Counted from the first letter of the stretch, positions 35,910 through 45,786 are shown. The stretch is 46,687 nt of DNA from CAILUF01 sp964505265 (GCA_964505265.1 CAZDGN010000014.1:1-46687), one strand, 5' to 3'. Notes: generated by a model not told the origin, from the letters alone. Program-made: numbers and translations.

Positions 35910-36028
35910 AATTTTAATAAATCTAAAATTCACTTTGAATTTCGATATTTCGTTGAAAAATTTATTGCCAAAAAACCAAATTTTTTTAGAATATTTTTAA
36001 ATCTATATTTATAATTTTATTAAAATTT

Positions 36029-37621
36029 ATGACCGCAGAAATTAAAAATATTATTAATGAATTTTTTGATGGAAATGACCCGAAAATTTATTGTATAACT
36101 GGTAAATGGGGGATTGGTAAAACTCATTTATTTAATGAAGTTTCCGAGTCTAAGAAAAAAAATATTGAACCAAAAAGCCAAGATTATTTTTATATTTCGC
36201 TTTTTGGAATTTCTTCAATAGATAATTTGAGGAATAAGGTTGAGTTAAAAATACTCGGAAACCATATTTCCAAAGCAACCGAAATTTTTGAGCGGATTAA
36301 ACCTGCCATTCCTTATTTAAATAAAATAGATTTATCTAAAATATCCATATCAGATTTATATGATAATAAAATCTTTCAAAACAAAATAATCTGTTTTGAT
36401 GATATTGAGCGTAAGTCGGCAGGGCTAAAGATTGATGAATTTTTTGGTTTTATATCGGATTTAAAAGAGCGGCAAAAATGCAAAATATTATTAATTTTAA
36501 ATGATGAAGAATTAAAAAACGACAAAGAGGATTATAAAAAATATTTTGAAAAGATAATCGATCATCATATTAAATTAAATCGCCAAGAGATAGATTCATT
36601 TGGAATAGTTTTTAAAAACTTCAAAGAAAATGATTTAGTCTTAAAATATGAGCCCTTACTTAAAGAAAAATTAGAAAAATTGAAAATTAATAATATTCGA
36701 ATTATTGAAAAATTATTTGGATATGTCAAAAAATTAGTTAATAAATTAAATGAGATTGATTCACCAAAAATTGAAGATGAAAGCTACCGCGATGCATTAA
36801 CGGCTTTGTGCCTTTTTTTTGATGGCAAATTTTCTCCACAAAATGAAAAGCGAAGACCATCAAACCAACAAATTTTAAATAACGAGTTAAATGAAGAAGA
36901 ACGAAAATTTTTGTGGAATTTCGGAGGTCATATTTTTTATCCATCACCAATTTTCCAAGAAATCCATGATTTTATTGAAAATGGTTATTTTAGCAAAAAG
37001 TTTAAAGAAATTATAATCGAATTTAACAAGCATTATGTCAAAAATTCTAAAAAACAAAAATTTAATAAGGCTTGGGAAAAATTTCATGGTTCATTTCAAG
37101 ATAATAAAGATGAGGTTGTAAATGAAATTTATGAATCATTTATTGATGGAATTGATGAGTTGAATTTAACTGATCTTAATAGTATTTATAAAATATTAAA
37201 TGATCTTGATGATGTTAGAAAGGAAGCTTTACTTGATCAATTTTATCAAGCAAATAAGGATAAAAAAGAAAAATTTAAAGATGATTGGATTTGCGATGTT
37301 GAAGAAATTAAAGAATTTGCCGAAGAGAGTTACAAAAAAATTTTAAAAGAAAATTTTAAAAATATTAAAATTGAGGATGTTGTGGATAATTTTTTAAATA
37401 AATCCGATATTAAAAATAACCAGGAAAATAAGTTTTATTTAGAACAATATAGTGTTGATGATTTTTTTGATTTCTTTGTTAATAATAATTCTTTTGATAA
37501 TCTTAAGAAGATAAATTTATCCGAAAATTATGGTTTAGAAAATGCCAGAGAGGCTATGGAAAAAATTAAAAATAGTGGCAAAATTAATGAATTAAGATAT
37601 AGATATATAAAGGGGCAATGA
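36029..37621 (+). CDS. KAP-like P-loop NTPase
   Basis: This is a 530-residue protein. Walker A is ITGKWGIGKTH (about 23-33). Walker B is IICFDDIER (about 120-128), with the double Asp and following Glu/Arg typical of the KAP/STAND group. YFYISLFGISSIDNLRNKV (about 52-70) is the conserved strand-helix after Walker A seen in related P-loop proteins. The rest is helical and Lys/Glu-rich, with no membrane segment. Members are often found in defence islands, but no partner gene is adjacent. It lies 119 bp behind the HlyD-like gene on the same strand; a role in powering secretion is conceivable but unsupported. The convergent neighbour lies beyond a 360-bp spacer. Confidence 0.72.
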   Translation: MTAEIKNIINEFFDGNDPKIYCITGKWGIGKTHLFNEVSESKKKNIEPKSQDYFYISLFGISSIDNLRNKVELKILGNHISKATEIFERIKPAIPYLNKIDLSKISISDLYDNKIFQNKIICFDDIERKSAGLKIDEFFGFISDLKERQKCKILLILNDEELKNDKEDYKKYFEKIIDHHIKLNRQEIDSFGIVFKNFKENDLVLKYEPLLKEKLEKLKINNIRIIEKLFGYVKKLVNKLNEIDSPKIEDESYRDALTALCLFFDGKFSPQNEKRRPSNQQILNNELNEEERKFLWNFGGHIFYPSPIFQEIHDFIENGYFSKKFKEIIIEFNKHYVKNSKKQKFNKAWEKFHGSFQDNKDEVVNEIYESFIDGIDELNLTDLNSIYKILNDLDDVRKEALLDQFYQANKDKKEKFKDDWICDVEEIKEFAEESYKKILKENFKNIKIEDVVDNFLNKSDIKNNQENKFYLEQYSVDDFFDFFVNNNSFDNLKKINLSENYGLENAREAMEKIKNSGKINELRYRYIKGQ

Positions 37622-37980
37622 TTAATAATAAAGCCTTCATTTTATAGGATAAAAACTAGAATTTAAGCTTTAAAATTTTTTATTATTCCACTTTTTACCC
37701 ATGAAAAAAAACCTTCCAAGCTATAGCCAGAGCTCTGTTAGAGTTAAAAATTTTATGGGGTTTTTGTGTATATGGCGAAAAGGCTGAATAATGAGATAAG
37801 CCCCGAAGCTTGCGTTAGCGCGACCAATATATTTCTTTTTGCCGAAGGGGCGATTTATATAAATATAATTTACACCAAATATTGTGGCTGTATGATTATT
37901 CGGTGAATTTATTAAAATGTTAAATTATATTCAATCAAACAATTTAATTATTTAAAAAAAATATTTATTTAGAATTTATC
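37622..37980. other. Spacer between convergent genes
   Basis: There is no gene. A 10-bp palindrome CAGAGCTCTG lies at 37728-37737. GCCCC (about 37800) and GGGGC (about 37848), with GAAG on one side and CGAA on the other, could pair across a loop. The GC-richer part (GCTTGCGTTAGCGCG) stands out from the AT-rich background and recalls pieces of the 190-bp tandem repeat (GTTAGCGC). No clear terminator with a T run was found for either gene. Confidence 0.4.
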
Positions 37981-39501
37981 TTAAATTTTAAAACGTCTTC
38001 GAATCATAAAAAACCACATCATCCAAATTCCGTATGAAAATAATTTGTTAAAAAATAAGCAAAATAAGGTAAATGTTGAAAGATTTCCAAAGAAGTCTTC
38101 ATTAATAAATTTCTTGCCAAGCAAATGTTCCATTGGTCCTAGAAAATTTTGTAAAGCTAATTTGAATAACTCATTGAAATTAAAGGAACATTCCTGCAAA
38201 TTTATTAAATAGAATGTTGAAAAAAATGCCAATGAAATCACAATATTGTATATAATTGGCAATGATAAATTTCTACCATAATTGGTAAAAATTTTATTTA
38301 AGAAAGATAAAATTTTTTCCGGATAATCGCAGTGAATAAGGTTAAAAAATTTTATATTTTTAAGATGGGAATTATATCTAGTTTCAAGTTCTAATCCGTG
38401 AAAAAAAATCACCCCCATTTCATAATTAGCCTTATGACAAGCTAAGTTCAAAGCCCTAAAACCTGCGGTTGCAAGGGGGGAGTTTGCATCAACAAATTTT
38501 GCTTTGCGAATTTCAACATTACAATTTAAAAATTCCACATTGCCAATTTTCGGGGTTTTAACAAAACTAACATCATCAAGAATAAAACCATTTTTTAATT
38601 TACCAAAAAATTGAAATTCTTCGATTTGACAATTTTTTAAATATAAAAAATCTAGACCTTCAGCAATTTCAATCTTTTTAATTTTTGTAAGATTTAGATT
38701 TTTTGAATCTTCATTAATTTCGAGAGCTGTGAGTTGATTTGTTAAAATATTTCCGATTTCGCAACAGGAATTTAGTGTTATTGTTAGTTTATTATCATTC
38801 GATTGGCAAATAATATCACCAATTTTTTTAAAATTAGTGAATTTAGCATTGTATGGATTTGAAAATGTTATGCTATTTAGGATATTTGCTTCTCTCAAAT
38901 TATCATCATTTGAAAAAACATAATCTCCAGTATTATTTATTTTTAAAGCATATTCAAAAGATGAATTTTTAATATGAGCTGGTTGCTGATTCGAATTACT
39001 GGCATTTAATAAAATGGGACTCTTAAAATTTGAATTAACCAGATTGTAATTTTTGAGAGACAAACGCGTTTCTTTAGAAGGTTCATTTGCTAAATTAATT
39101 GAAATATTTTTGATATTATCTGGGTTTGAATTTTGGATTGCAATAGATGCTCTTCCCTTAAATTTAAAAATAATTTTCTGATTAAATGTGCAATCTGAAA
39201 AAGAGAAATCCCCACTAGTCCTGTTTAAATTATCAATAAAAGTAAATTTATTAAATTTAATATCTTTAAATTCTAATCTATTGAAATGATTATTTTCAAT
39301 AATTAAATCATCAATTTCTGATTCCGATAATAAGCTTAAATTTACATTAGTTTCATAATTAAGAGCAATTTTTATTTTAACTGGATTAGCTCTATCTTTT
39401 CTTAGTTCTTTGATTTTTTCTAAAAAAAGATGAGGTGAATTAGAAAACATTCCTGATAAGTCTTGGTGATCATATGTATTTGTTTGCGGTTGATTTTCCA
39501 T
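37981..39501 (-). CDS. Membrane-anchored beta-helix (pentapeptide-like) protein
   Basis: This is a 506-residue protein. Residues about 60-350 show repeated short strands with Phe/Leu every few residues (NRLEFKDIKFNKFTF, SFSDCTFNQK), as in worn pentapeptide-repeat or right-handed helix folds. A helical stretch ATAGFRALNLACHKANYEMG then VIFFHGLELETRYN (about 345-380) follows. At the C-terminus lie two or three membrane helices (LPIIYNIVISLAFFSTFYLI, and FCLFFNKLFSYGIWMMWFFMI) and a basic end. This order resembles pentapeptide proteins joined to an ion-channel-like membrane part. The function is unknown. It starts 2 bp after radA and is probably co-transcribed with it. Confidence 0.65.
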   Translation of the reverse strand: MENQPQTNTYDHQDLSGMFSNSPHLFLEKIKELRKDRANPVKIKIALNYETNVNLSLLSESEIDDLIIENNHFNRLEFKDIKFNKFTFIDNLNRTSGDFSFSDCTFNQKIIFKFKGRASIAIQNSNPDNIKNISINLANEPSKETRLSLKNYNLVNSNFKSPILLNASNSNQQPAHIKNSSFEYALKINNTGDYVFSNDDNLREANILNSITFSNPYNAKFTNFKKIGDIICQSNDNKLTITLNSCCEIGNILTNQLTALEINEDSKNLNLTKIKKIEIAEGLDFLYLKNCQIEEFQFFGKLKNGFILDDVSFVKTPKIGNVEFLNCNVEIRKAKFVDANSPLATAGFRALNLACHKANYEMGVIFFHGLELETRYNSHLKNIKFFNLIHCDYPEKILSFLNKIFTNYGRNLSLPIIYNIVISLAFFSTFYLINLQECSFNFNELFKLALQNFLGPMEHLLGKKFINEDFFGNLSTFTLFCLFFNKLFSYGIWMMWFFMIRRRFKI

Positions 39502-39503
39502 AA

Positions 39504-40916
39504 TTATTTTTTTAGGAATTTGGCGAGGTCTCGGATGTGAGAAATTGTGCTTATATTCATGTCGGTGAGGGACTTTTTTAAATTATCAAAATTCTTATTT
39601 TTTTCATTAGCTTTTGGAATTAAACAATTTTTAAAACCAAGTTTTTGTGCTTCTTTAAGTCTAGTTTCTAGATTGCTTACCATTCGAATTTCGCCACTCA
39701 AACCAATTTCGCCAACAGCAATTGTTGATGAGGGAAGGGCAATATCGCGAGCCGAGGAAATCAAGGCACAGGCCACCGCCAAATCGGCGGAGGTTTCGAT
39801 GATTTTTAAGCCACCAACTACATTTAAATAAACTTCCTTGTCAAATAAATTTAAACCAAAGCGATTATTCAAAACCGCAATAATCATGGCTAATCGGTTT
39901 AAATCCCAGCCTACCACTGCTCGCCTTGGAGTTGGAATAAAGGATGGAGCAACTAAGGCTTGAACTTCGGCTAAAATCGGACGAGAACCCTCAATTCCAG
40001 CGAAAACCGCAGTTCCTGAGGTTTTGTTATCGTAAGAGGCTAAAAACAATTCACTTGGATTAGAAACTTCGGACAAGCCGATTTCATTCATTTCAAATAC
40101 CCCAATTTCATTGGCGGGACCAAAACGGTTTTTTATGGCGCGCAAAATTCTAAAATGTAAATCCTTTTCGCCCTCAAAATATAAAACGGTATCGACCATA
40201 TGCTCTAAAACTTTTGGACCAGCGATTTGTCCATCTTTGGTTACATGGCTTACAATCAACAAAGTTATATTATTTTTTTTGGCAAAAATTGTTAATTCTC
40301 CAGCCGAAGCTCTAACTTGCGACACGGTTCCAGGAGCCGAAGACAGCTCTTCAAGATACATAGTTTGAATGGAATCGATAACGACAATAGTTGGCTTGGC
40401 CTCGTCTTTGACGGTATTGATAATTTCAGCAACATTAGTGGTTGAAGCCAGTTTAATTGATGCCTCGTCGCATTCAAGGCGTTTGGCACGAAGCCGAACT
40501 TGGTCAACCGATTCTTCACCTGAAATATAAATTATAGAATTTTTTTGTTTAGCTAGGCTATGAGCGGTTTGCAAAAGTAAAGTTGATTTACCAATTCCAG
40601 GATCGCCTCCAATCAATATTACCGAGCCTTGAACTAAGCCGCCCCCTAAAACTCTATCAAGTTCATTAATGCCAGTGGTAATTCGAGGGAATTCCATCGC
40701 TTCGCCATTCATACTTACCAAATTTACTTTTCTTGAATTATTGGTGGATTTTTTGGAAGTTTTATCGTCTTCGAGGCGAGAAAAATGTGAAGCCCCACCC
40801 TCAGCGAACTCTTCGACCAAGCTGTTCCAAGAGCCGCAATCATTACATTTTCCAGACCATTTAAAATGAATGGCTCCACAATTTTGACAAGAATAAGCGG
40901 TTTTTTTATTGGACAT
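39504..40916 (-). CDS. radA: DNA repair protein RadA
   Basis: This is a 470-residue protein with all RadA landmarks. There is an N-terminal zinc finger (C10, C13, C24, C27), a RecA-like core with Walker A GGDPGIGKST (about 103-112) and Walker B VVIDSIQT, the family-specific KNRFG motif (about 260), and a Lon-like C-terminal domain without the protease Ser-Lys dyad (AVGEIGLSGEIR). RadA promotes branch migration during recombinational repair. Its ATG overlaps the VirB10 stop (TAATG), so the two are translationally coupled. Length and motifs are normal. Confidence 0.97.
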   Translation of the reverse strand: MSNKKTAYSCQNCGAIHFKWSGKCNDCGSWNSLVEEFAEGGASHFSRLEDDKTSKKSTNNSRKVNLVSMNGEAMEFPRITTGINELDRVLGGGLVQGSVILIGGDPGIGKSTLLLQTAHSLAKQKNSIIYISGEESVDQVRLRAKRLECDEASIKLASTTNVAEIINTVKDEAKPTIVVIDSIQTMYLEELSSAPGTVSQVRASAGELTIFAKKNNITLLIVSHVTKDGQIAGPKVLEHMVDTVLYFEGEKDLHFRILRAIKNRFGPANEIGVFEMNEIGLSEVSNPSELFLASYDNKTSGTAVFAGIEGSRPILAEVQALVAPSFIPTPRRAVVGWDLNRLAMIIAVLNNRFGLNLFDKEVYLNVVGGLKIIETSADLAVACALISSARDIALPSSTIAVGEIGLSGEIRMVSNLETRLKEAQKLGFKNCLIPKANEKNKNFDNLKKSLTDMNISTISHIRDLAKFLKK

Positions 40917-42454
40917 TAGTAGCGTAATTTTGGAATTGTGATATCAGAATTTACCATCACTACCATTCTAGTGCCTTGAGGAATTCTGATAACGGGAGTG
41001 GTGTCTATAGTATTTTTTACAACATTACCAATTGTATCAAGGAAAATTTTTGACACATCATATAGAGCTTGATTTGCTGCATTGCCAATGGTGGTTGTGG
41101 TTCCTTGATTAGCATTAACGGTGGTTGAGGTTTGAGTATTGCCACCTAAAATGGCTTGAGCTGTTGCTGTTCCAGCTACTGCTAAAACACTACTTAGCAA
41201 TGAATTGGCAATTAATGAAGAAAATTTAGTATCTAAATCCCCCGGAATTCCAGCTCTCCCAAATTGGTCTGATGCAGTAAGTGCGATATTAATCGAGATG
41301 CCATCTGGTCGAAGTAATCTCGACCAAGAGATATTAACTCTACCTTGTCCTCTTCTGACTTCTGAAGAATAGGAGCCATAAATTCTTGAGCCTTTTGGAA
41401 TTAAAATTTCTTTGCCTGCCTCGCCATAAACATCTCTGGTAATAATGCCACGAACATCACCTGGAAATTCAGTGTTAATTGCGGTTTCCAAAATGGCATT
41501 AATCATTTTACCTTGCGCAATGGTTCTAGTTCTATCTTCAATCATTTCAATTTCAACTTTGCTTTGAGTTTTTTTGATTTTTTGACCCAAAGTTTCGCCA
41601 ATTGAAATAATATTTTTATCTTGTCCTATGCTATTAGCTGGTGATCCACCTGTTCTTTCTGAAAAAACTAAAATAGGTGAATATCTTGGACCAAATAATG
41701 CCTCATTATCTTCTTCGGTTTTTTTAATCTCGATTTCTCTGGTTTTTTTATCTAATTCTTGTTTAGCTATGAGTTCTTGTTCTTTCTTTTGATAATTATC
41801 AGCAAGTTCAGCTTTTTCTTTTTCAGACTTTTCATTTTGCTCCTGAAGTTTTAATTCTAGTTCTTTAATTTTATTATCTAAAATTCTTATTTCTTCGCTT
41901 GATTTGGAAATAACTAAATCTTGTTCTTGTTTTTTTGCTAATTCTACTTGGGTTAAATCGGTTGGCGCCTCGGCAACAATTGAGTTGTTTGGGGGGGTGG
42001 TTGGAACTTCTTTATTTACTTCCTTTGAATTAATTGCCTCATCAATTTTAATTTCTGCGGGAAGCTCTGGAATGTCAGGAATTTCAGGCTTTATTTGTTT
42101 TTCCATTAATTCTAGATTTTCAATTTTTTCTTTTTTATCAACCTCTGCTAAATCAAAAATAGAATTTTCTTCGATTGGTGGAGCGATTGGAGCGCCCGGT
42201 TGGGATTCAAGCTCTTCGACCTTTGGAGCAATGTCAGGAACTACCATTACTGGTTTCTCCGATTTTATATCGCTTAAAAAAATATAATAGGTTATGCCAA
42301 TTAAAATTATGGAAGAGGTCAAAATTATAAAGGTGCTTTTTTTTGCCGAGGAAATGTTATTGGCACCAGAATCTTTTATCTCGACTGGACTATCATTATC
42401 TTCATCTTCATTTTCAATTTCTTGAACTATTTGTTTTGGTGGTCTTGATTTCAT
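40916..42454 (-). CDS. virB10: Type IV secretion system protein VirB10
   Basis: This is a 512-residue protein. It has a cytoplasmic acidic start, one membrane helix (about 41-60, TFIILTSSIILIGITYYIFL), a Pro/Glu-rich periplasmic linker with a Lys/Glu coiled coil, and the VirB10/TrbI C-terminal domain: ILIPKGSRIYGSYSSEVRRG, RVNISWSRLLRPDG, SDQFGRAGIPGDLDTKF and RIPQGTRMVVMVN. VirB10 spans both membranes and links energy use to channel opening. The other vir genes are not in the window; rickettsial genomes commonly scatter their vir genes. It forms an operon with radA. The gap of 36 bp from the upstream gene suggests further co-transcription. Confidence 0.92.
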   Translation of the reverse strand: MKSRPPKQIVQEIENEDEDNDSPVEIKDSGANNISSAKKSTFIILTSSIILIGITYYIFLSDIKSEKPVMVVPDIAPKVEELESQPGAPIAPPIEENSIFDLAEVDKKEKIENLELMEKQIKPEIPDIPELPAEIKIDEAINSKEVNKEVPTTPPNNSIVAEAPTDLTQVELAKKQEQDLVISKSSEEIRILDNKIKELELKLQEQNEKSEKEKAELADNYQKKEQELIAKQELDKKTREIEIKKTEEDNEALFGPRYSPILVFSERTGGSPANSIGQDKNIISIGETLGQKIKKTQSKVEIEMIEDRTRTIAQGKMINAILETAINTEFPGDVRGIITRDVYGEAGKEILIPKGSRIYGSYSSEVRRGQGRVNISWSRLLRPDGISINIALTASDQFGRAGIPGDLDTKFSSLIANSLLSSVLAVAGTATAQAILGGNTQTSTTVNANQGTTTTIGNAANQALYDVSKIFLDTIGNVVKNTIDTTPVIRIPQGTRMVVMVNSDITIPKLRY

Positions 42455-42490
42455 GAATAAATGAATTTATCGTAATATTTTTTAATATTT

Positions 42491-44659
42491 TTATTTTAAC
42501 ATAATTTTTTTTAAGAAATCTATAATTTCCTCAAAAACCAATGATTTATTTTCGCAATTTACAATTACATGATTATTAAAATCCATTAATGTAAGTTTTT
42601 TATTGTTTGAACTAATTGCATCGTAAATTATTTTTCCGCTGGTTGGATTAACAACAGGGTCTTGCTTTGCTTGAATTATAAGGGTTGGTTGAATAATTTT
42701 ATAAAGATTATCCTTACAAATATTCATAAGTTTTTCTAATTCATAAACTCCCTTTAAATAATTTCTGGAATAATTAATATGGGGATTTTCTGGCTTATCA
42801 TCGACATATTGAAATTTACCTACTTCAATATTAAACTTGTGCAAGAGTTCGTTCCATAAATTAATACCTGGCACCATTTTGGCTTTAATATCAAGTAGTT
42901 TTATAGCAGAATTAATCGAGACAACCGCCTTTAATTTTGATTTTTTGACATTTTTTTGTGAAGCGCTTAGAAGTGATAAAAGACCGCCGGTAGAAAATCC
43001 AACTATAATCAAATTTTCAAATTTATTGCTTAAAGCACAATATCCGCGCTGTAATGATTGATACCAATCCATCCATTCGCAATCTTGCAAATTAATCGGT
43101 GATGTGCCATGTCCTTTAAGGCGAACATTGTAAATGGAAATTTGATTGTTATTCAAAAAATTTGCTAAATCTTGCATTTCGGCTGGAGCTGATTTATAGC
43201 CGTGAACTAAAATTACTGCAAAGTTTGAAGGGTGCGAAACATTGTAATAAGGAGCCCCAATCGATTTATTTTTAGAAAAATTTTCATCAAAATATTGATT
43301 AAAATCATTTTCGTAATTTTTTGCATCAATTTTGCAAATATTTTCAAAAACTAAATTTCTTAATTCGTTATCTTGAGTTTTACATACTCTTTTAACAATA
43401 CTATTTGCGGAATCTAGAATGTCAAATTCTCGAAATATTACCAATAATGTATTTTCAATTCTAATTTGATGAAAATCTATTTTTTTGTTGAGGTGAGTTT
43501 TGTAAATTTGTACTTCATTTTCCGAGATTTTGCCGATAATATTTTGTTTTAAAGCCAATTCAAAAACATCGTCAAACTGGGTAAATTTTTCATCGTTAAA
43601 AATATTAAAGATATTTTCCTCTAAAAGAAGATTGTGAAGCCTGTATTTCTTTGATTTATCTAATAAAATTGCGCTGTAATAAATAATTCTTTTTAAATGA
43701 TCAATTTGAATTTTATTTTCATTAAAATTGATAAGGCTGGCAATAAAAATATGATCAAAATTAATTTGAATGTTCAAATAAACTTTTGCCATAAAATCAT
43801 TTGTTAGTTTTGAGCGATAATATTTTATCACAAAATTATTTTTGGTTTCATATTTTATAATTGGAATTTTGGAAATAATTGATTTTGTTGGGTTGATATA
43901 ATTTAAAATATTGATTGGTTCACCAAAATTAATGTCGATGATTGAGTTCATTAGAATATTGCCCTCAATTTCTAGCTCTTCGGAAATTTGACTCGGTAGG
44001 TTTTTAATTAGTCGTGAAGCAATATTTTTAATATTATTTTCTCCCGGGCGAATAGGATAATAGGTGATATTAACAGGAACAATATTGGTATTTATATTTT
44101 GGATTTTTGTTATATCAAAATCAAAGCCATAATTCAATTTGTATTCATTTATGATGCTTTGATTATTAGCTAGATAAGCATTTATTAAATCTTGTCGAAA
44201 TAGTTCCGACTTTAAAGCCAAAACTGAAGCTCCAGTTCGAATTGGTCCAATTCGATAAGGGGTAGAGCTATTAAATAGACCGTCAAAAGAAATTTCTTTA
44301 CTCTTCACCATACTTCCTTCGGGATAAATCATCCAGTCATATTGACCAGAGATTAAATCACTAAGAATTATGTTGTCTCGATTAGGATCTTTAGTTGAAA
44401 CGGTTCCAACCGAGCGTAAAAATTTTCCAAATGCACCAACGAAAATTTTAGAATCCGCTAAGCATCTAATGTGTCTTGAAGTAATCTTATTGATAACATA
44501 TGGAACAAAAAATGTTTCGCTTCGTGTGAAGTGGTTGGCAACAAATAGCACGGGTTTGCTTGGAATTTTTTCAATGCCAGATACAGTAAATCTGGAGCCA
44601 AGAAGCCTTTCGAGGATATTCATGGCAAGTGATGCGTATCGAAAGGATTTAAAATTCAT
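42491..44659 (-). CDS. PlsC-like acyltransferase fused to alpha/beta hydrolase
   Basis: This is a 722-residue two-domain protein. The N-terminal part resembles glycerophosphate acyltransferases: VLFVANHFTRSETFF (38-52) in place of the N-H-x4-D motif, with Glu48 where Asp is usual, and IYPEGSMV (111-118) for the EGT motif. A 250-residue middle section has no recognised motif. From about 475 comes an alpha/beta hydrolase: VILVHGYKS (oxyanion region), GHGTSP, the nucleophile elbow VGFSTGG (Ser about 554), Asp in QAKQDPVVNP and His in FNNHVIV. It would both attach and remove acyl chains, perhaps to remodel membrane lipid or scavenge host lipid. It lies 25 bp behind the purL piece. Confidence 0.8.
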   Translation of the reverse strand: MNFKSFRYASLAMNILERLLGSRFTVSGIEKIPSKPVLFVANHFTRSETFFVPYVINKITSRHIRCLADSKIFVGAFGKFLRSVGTVSTKDPNRDNIILSDLISGQYDWMIYPEGSMVKSKEISFDGLFNSSTPYRIGPIRTGASVLALKSELFRQDLINAYLANNQSIINEYKLNYGFDFDITKIQNINTNIVPVNITYYPIRPGENNIKNIASRLIKNLPSQISEELEIEGNILMNSIIDINFGEPINILNYINPTKSIISKIPIIKYETKNNFVIKYYRSKLTNDFMAKVYLNIQINFDHIFIASLINFNENKIQIDHLKRIIYYSAILLDKSKKYRLHNLLLEENIFNIFNDEKFTQFDDVFELALKQNIIGKISENEVQIYKTHLNKKIDFHQIRIENTLLVIFREFDILDSANSIVKRVCKTQDNELRNLVFENICKIDAKNYENDFNQYFDENFSKNKSIGAPYYNVSHPSNFAVILVHGYKSAPAEMQDLANFLNNNQISIYNVRLKGHGTSPINLQDCEWMDWYQSLQRGYCALSNKFENLIIVGFSTGGLLSLLSASQKNVKKSKLKAVVSINSAIKLLDIKAKMVPGINLWNELLHKFNIEVGKFQYVDDKPENPHINYSRNYLKGVYELEKLMNICKDNLYKIIQPTLIIQAKQDPVVNPTSGKIIYDAISSNNKKLTLMDFNNHVIVNCENKSLVFEEIIDFLKKIMLK

Positions 44660-44684
44660 TTAATATAAAATTAATTCTTTAAAT

Positions 44685-45707
44685 TTACGAAAATTTTTTT
44701 TCAAAAACTGATTGTGAAATTTTTTGTAGTTCAGAAATTGAAATGGTTTCGTTATTAATTGTCAAATTTTCTCGAATAACTTCGCCGATTTGGTAAAATT
44801 TAATTTGGTTTTTTTCAAGGATTTTCACAAAATCTTTTAGATTAGAGTTTTTTACAGAAACTATATATCTAGATTGGTCTTCGCCAAATAAAATTTCAGC
44901 ATCCAAGCAATTTGGATAATTTTTTTTGATGTCTTCAATATTAATATTGCAACCAAGACTTAATGTTGACATTTCGTAGCAAGCAACAAGTAATCCGCCA
45001 TCAGATATATCATGACATGAACTTAAAATTTCTTTTTGAATTAGCTCGCGAATAATTTCGGAATGTTTTTTTTCGTGTTCTAAACTAACTTTTGGTGGAT
45101 TTTTTTGATTCTGAATTTTTAAAATATCCCTCTGATAAATTGAGCAAGAAATGTCGCCAAAAGTGTTGGCAATAACAAAAATTTTGTCATCAACATTTTT
45201 AAATTTTATATCACATCTTTTTTGGTAATCACTGAGAAGTCCGACTCCGCCAATTGCGGGAGTTGGTTGAATTGCTTTGCCATCGGTTTCGTTATACAGA
45301 GAAACATTGCCAGAAACAACTGGATAATCTAAATATTTACAAGCTTCGGTTATGCCTTGAATTGAGCGAACAATTTGTCCCATAATTTCAGGCTTTTGAG
45401 GATTGCCAAAATTTAAGCAATTGGTAATAGCCAATGGTTTAGCACCAACTGCGGAAATGTTTCGGTAAGTTTCGCACACTGCTTGAATTGCCCCTTCAAA
45501 GCTATCGGCTTCAACATATCTCGGGGTGCAATCCACCGACATTGCTAAGGCTTTTTTAGTGCCTCTAACTCGGACAATTGAGGCATCTCCATTAATTGCA
45601 ATAGTATCATTCATAACTTGAGAATCATATTGTTCTGATACCCATTTTTTATCAGCCAAATCTGGAACTAATAGTAAATTTTTAAGTACTTCTATATTTG
45701 AATTCAT
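44685..45707 (-). CDS. purL: PurL C-terminal half (phosphoribosylformylglycinamidine synthase II)
   Basis: The 340 residues match only the second half of small-type PurL, which is normally about 730. NLLLVPDLADKKWVSEQYDS is the segment that joins the two halves. Then come DCTPRYVEADSFEGA, ITNCLNFGNPQKPEIMGQ, PVVSGNVSLYNET, GGVGLL and CHDISDGGLLVACYEMS. The first half, with the ATP-binding and catalytic residues of the N-terminal domain, is absent; the 79 bp upstream contain no trace of it and lead into tadA. The frame is intact, with a good ATG. It may be half of a split enzyme, with its partner elsewhere, or a surviving piece of a lost purine pathway. Confidence 0.85.
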   Translation of the reverse strand: MNSNIEVLKNLLLVPDLADKKWVSEQYDSQVMNDTIAINGDASIVRVRGTKKALAMSVDCTPRYVEADSFEGAIQAVCETYRNISAVGAKPLAITNCLNFGNPQKPEIMGQIVRSIQGITEACKYLDYPVVSGNVSLYNETDGKAIQPTPAIGGVGLLSDYQKRCDIKFKNVDDKIFVIANTFGDISCSIYQRDILKIQNQKNPPKVSLEHEKKHSEIIRELIQKEILSSCHDISDGGLLVACYEMSTLSLGCNINIEDIKKNYPNCLDAEILFGEDQSRYIVSVKNSNLKDFVKILEKNQIKFYQIGEVIRENLTINNETISISELQKISQSVFEKKFS

Positions 45708-45786
45708 AAAATTAAATTTTTTTATTAATTCTTTATAAATTTACCAAAAAAGTAAAGTTTTTTTTTGTATAAATTTATTAAAATAA

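Noticed and set aside
39547..42287. Plus-strand open frames opposite radA and virB10, up to 127 codons
   Set aside because: They lie antisense to strongly conserved genes and have Ser-rich content with no family resemblance.
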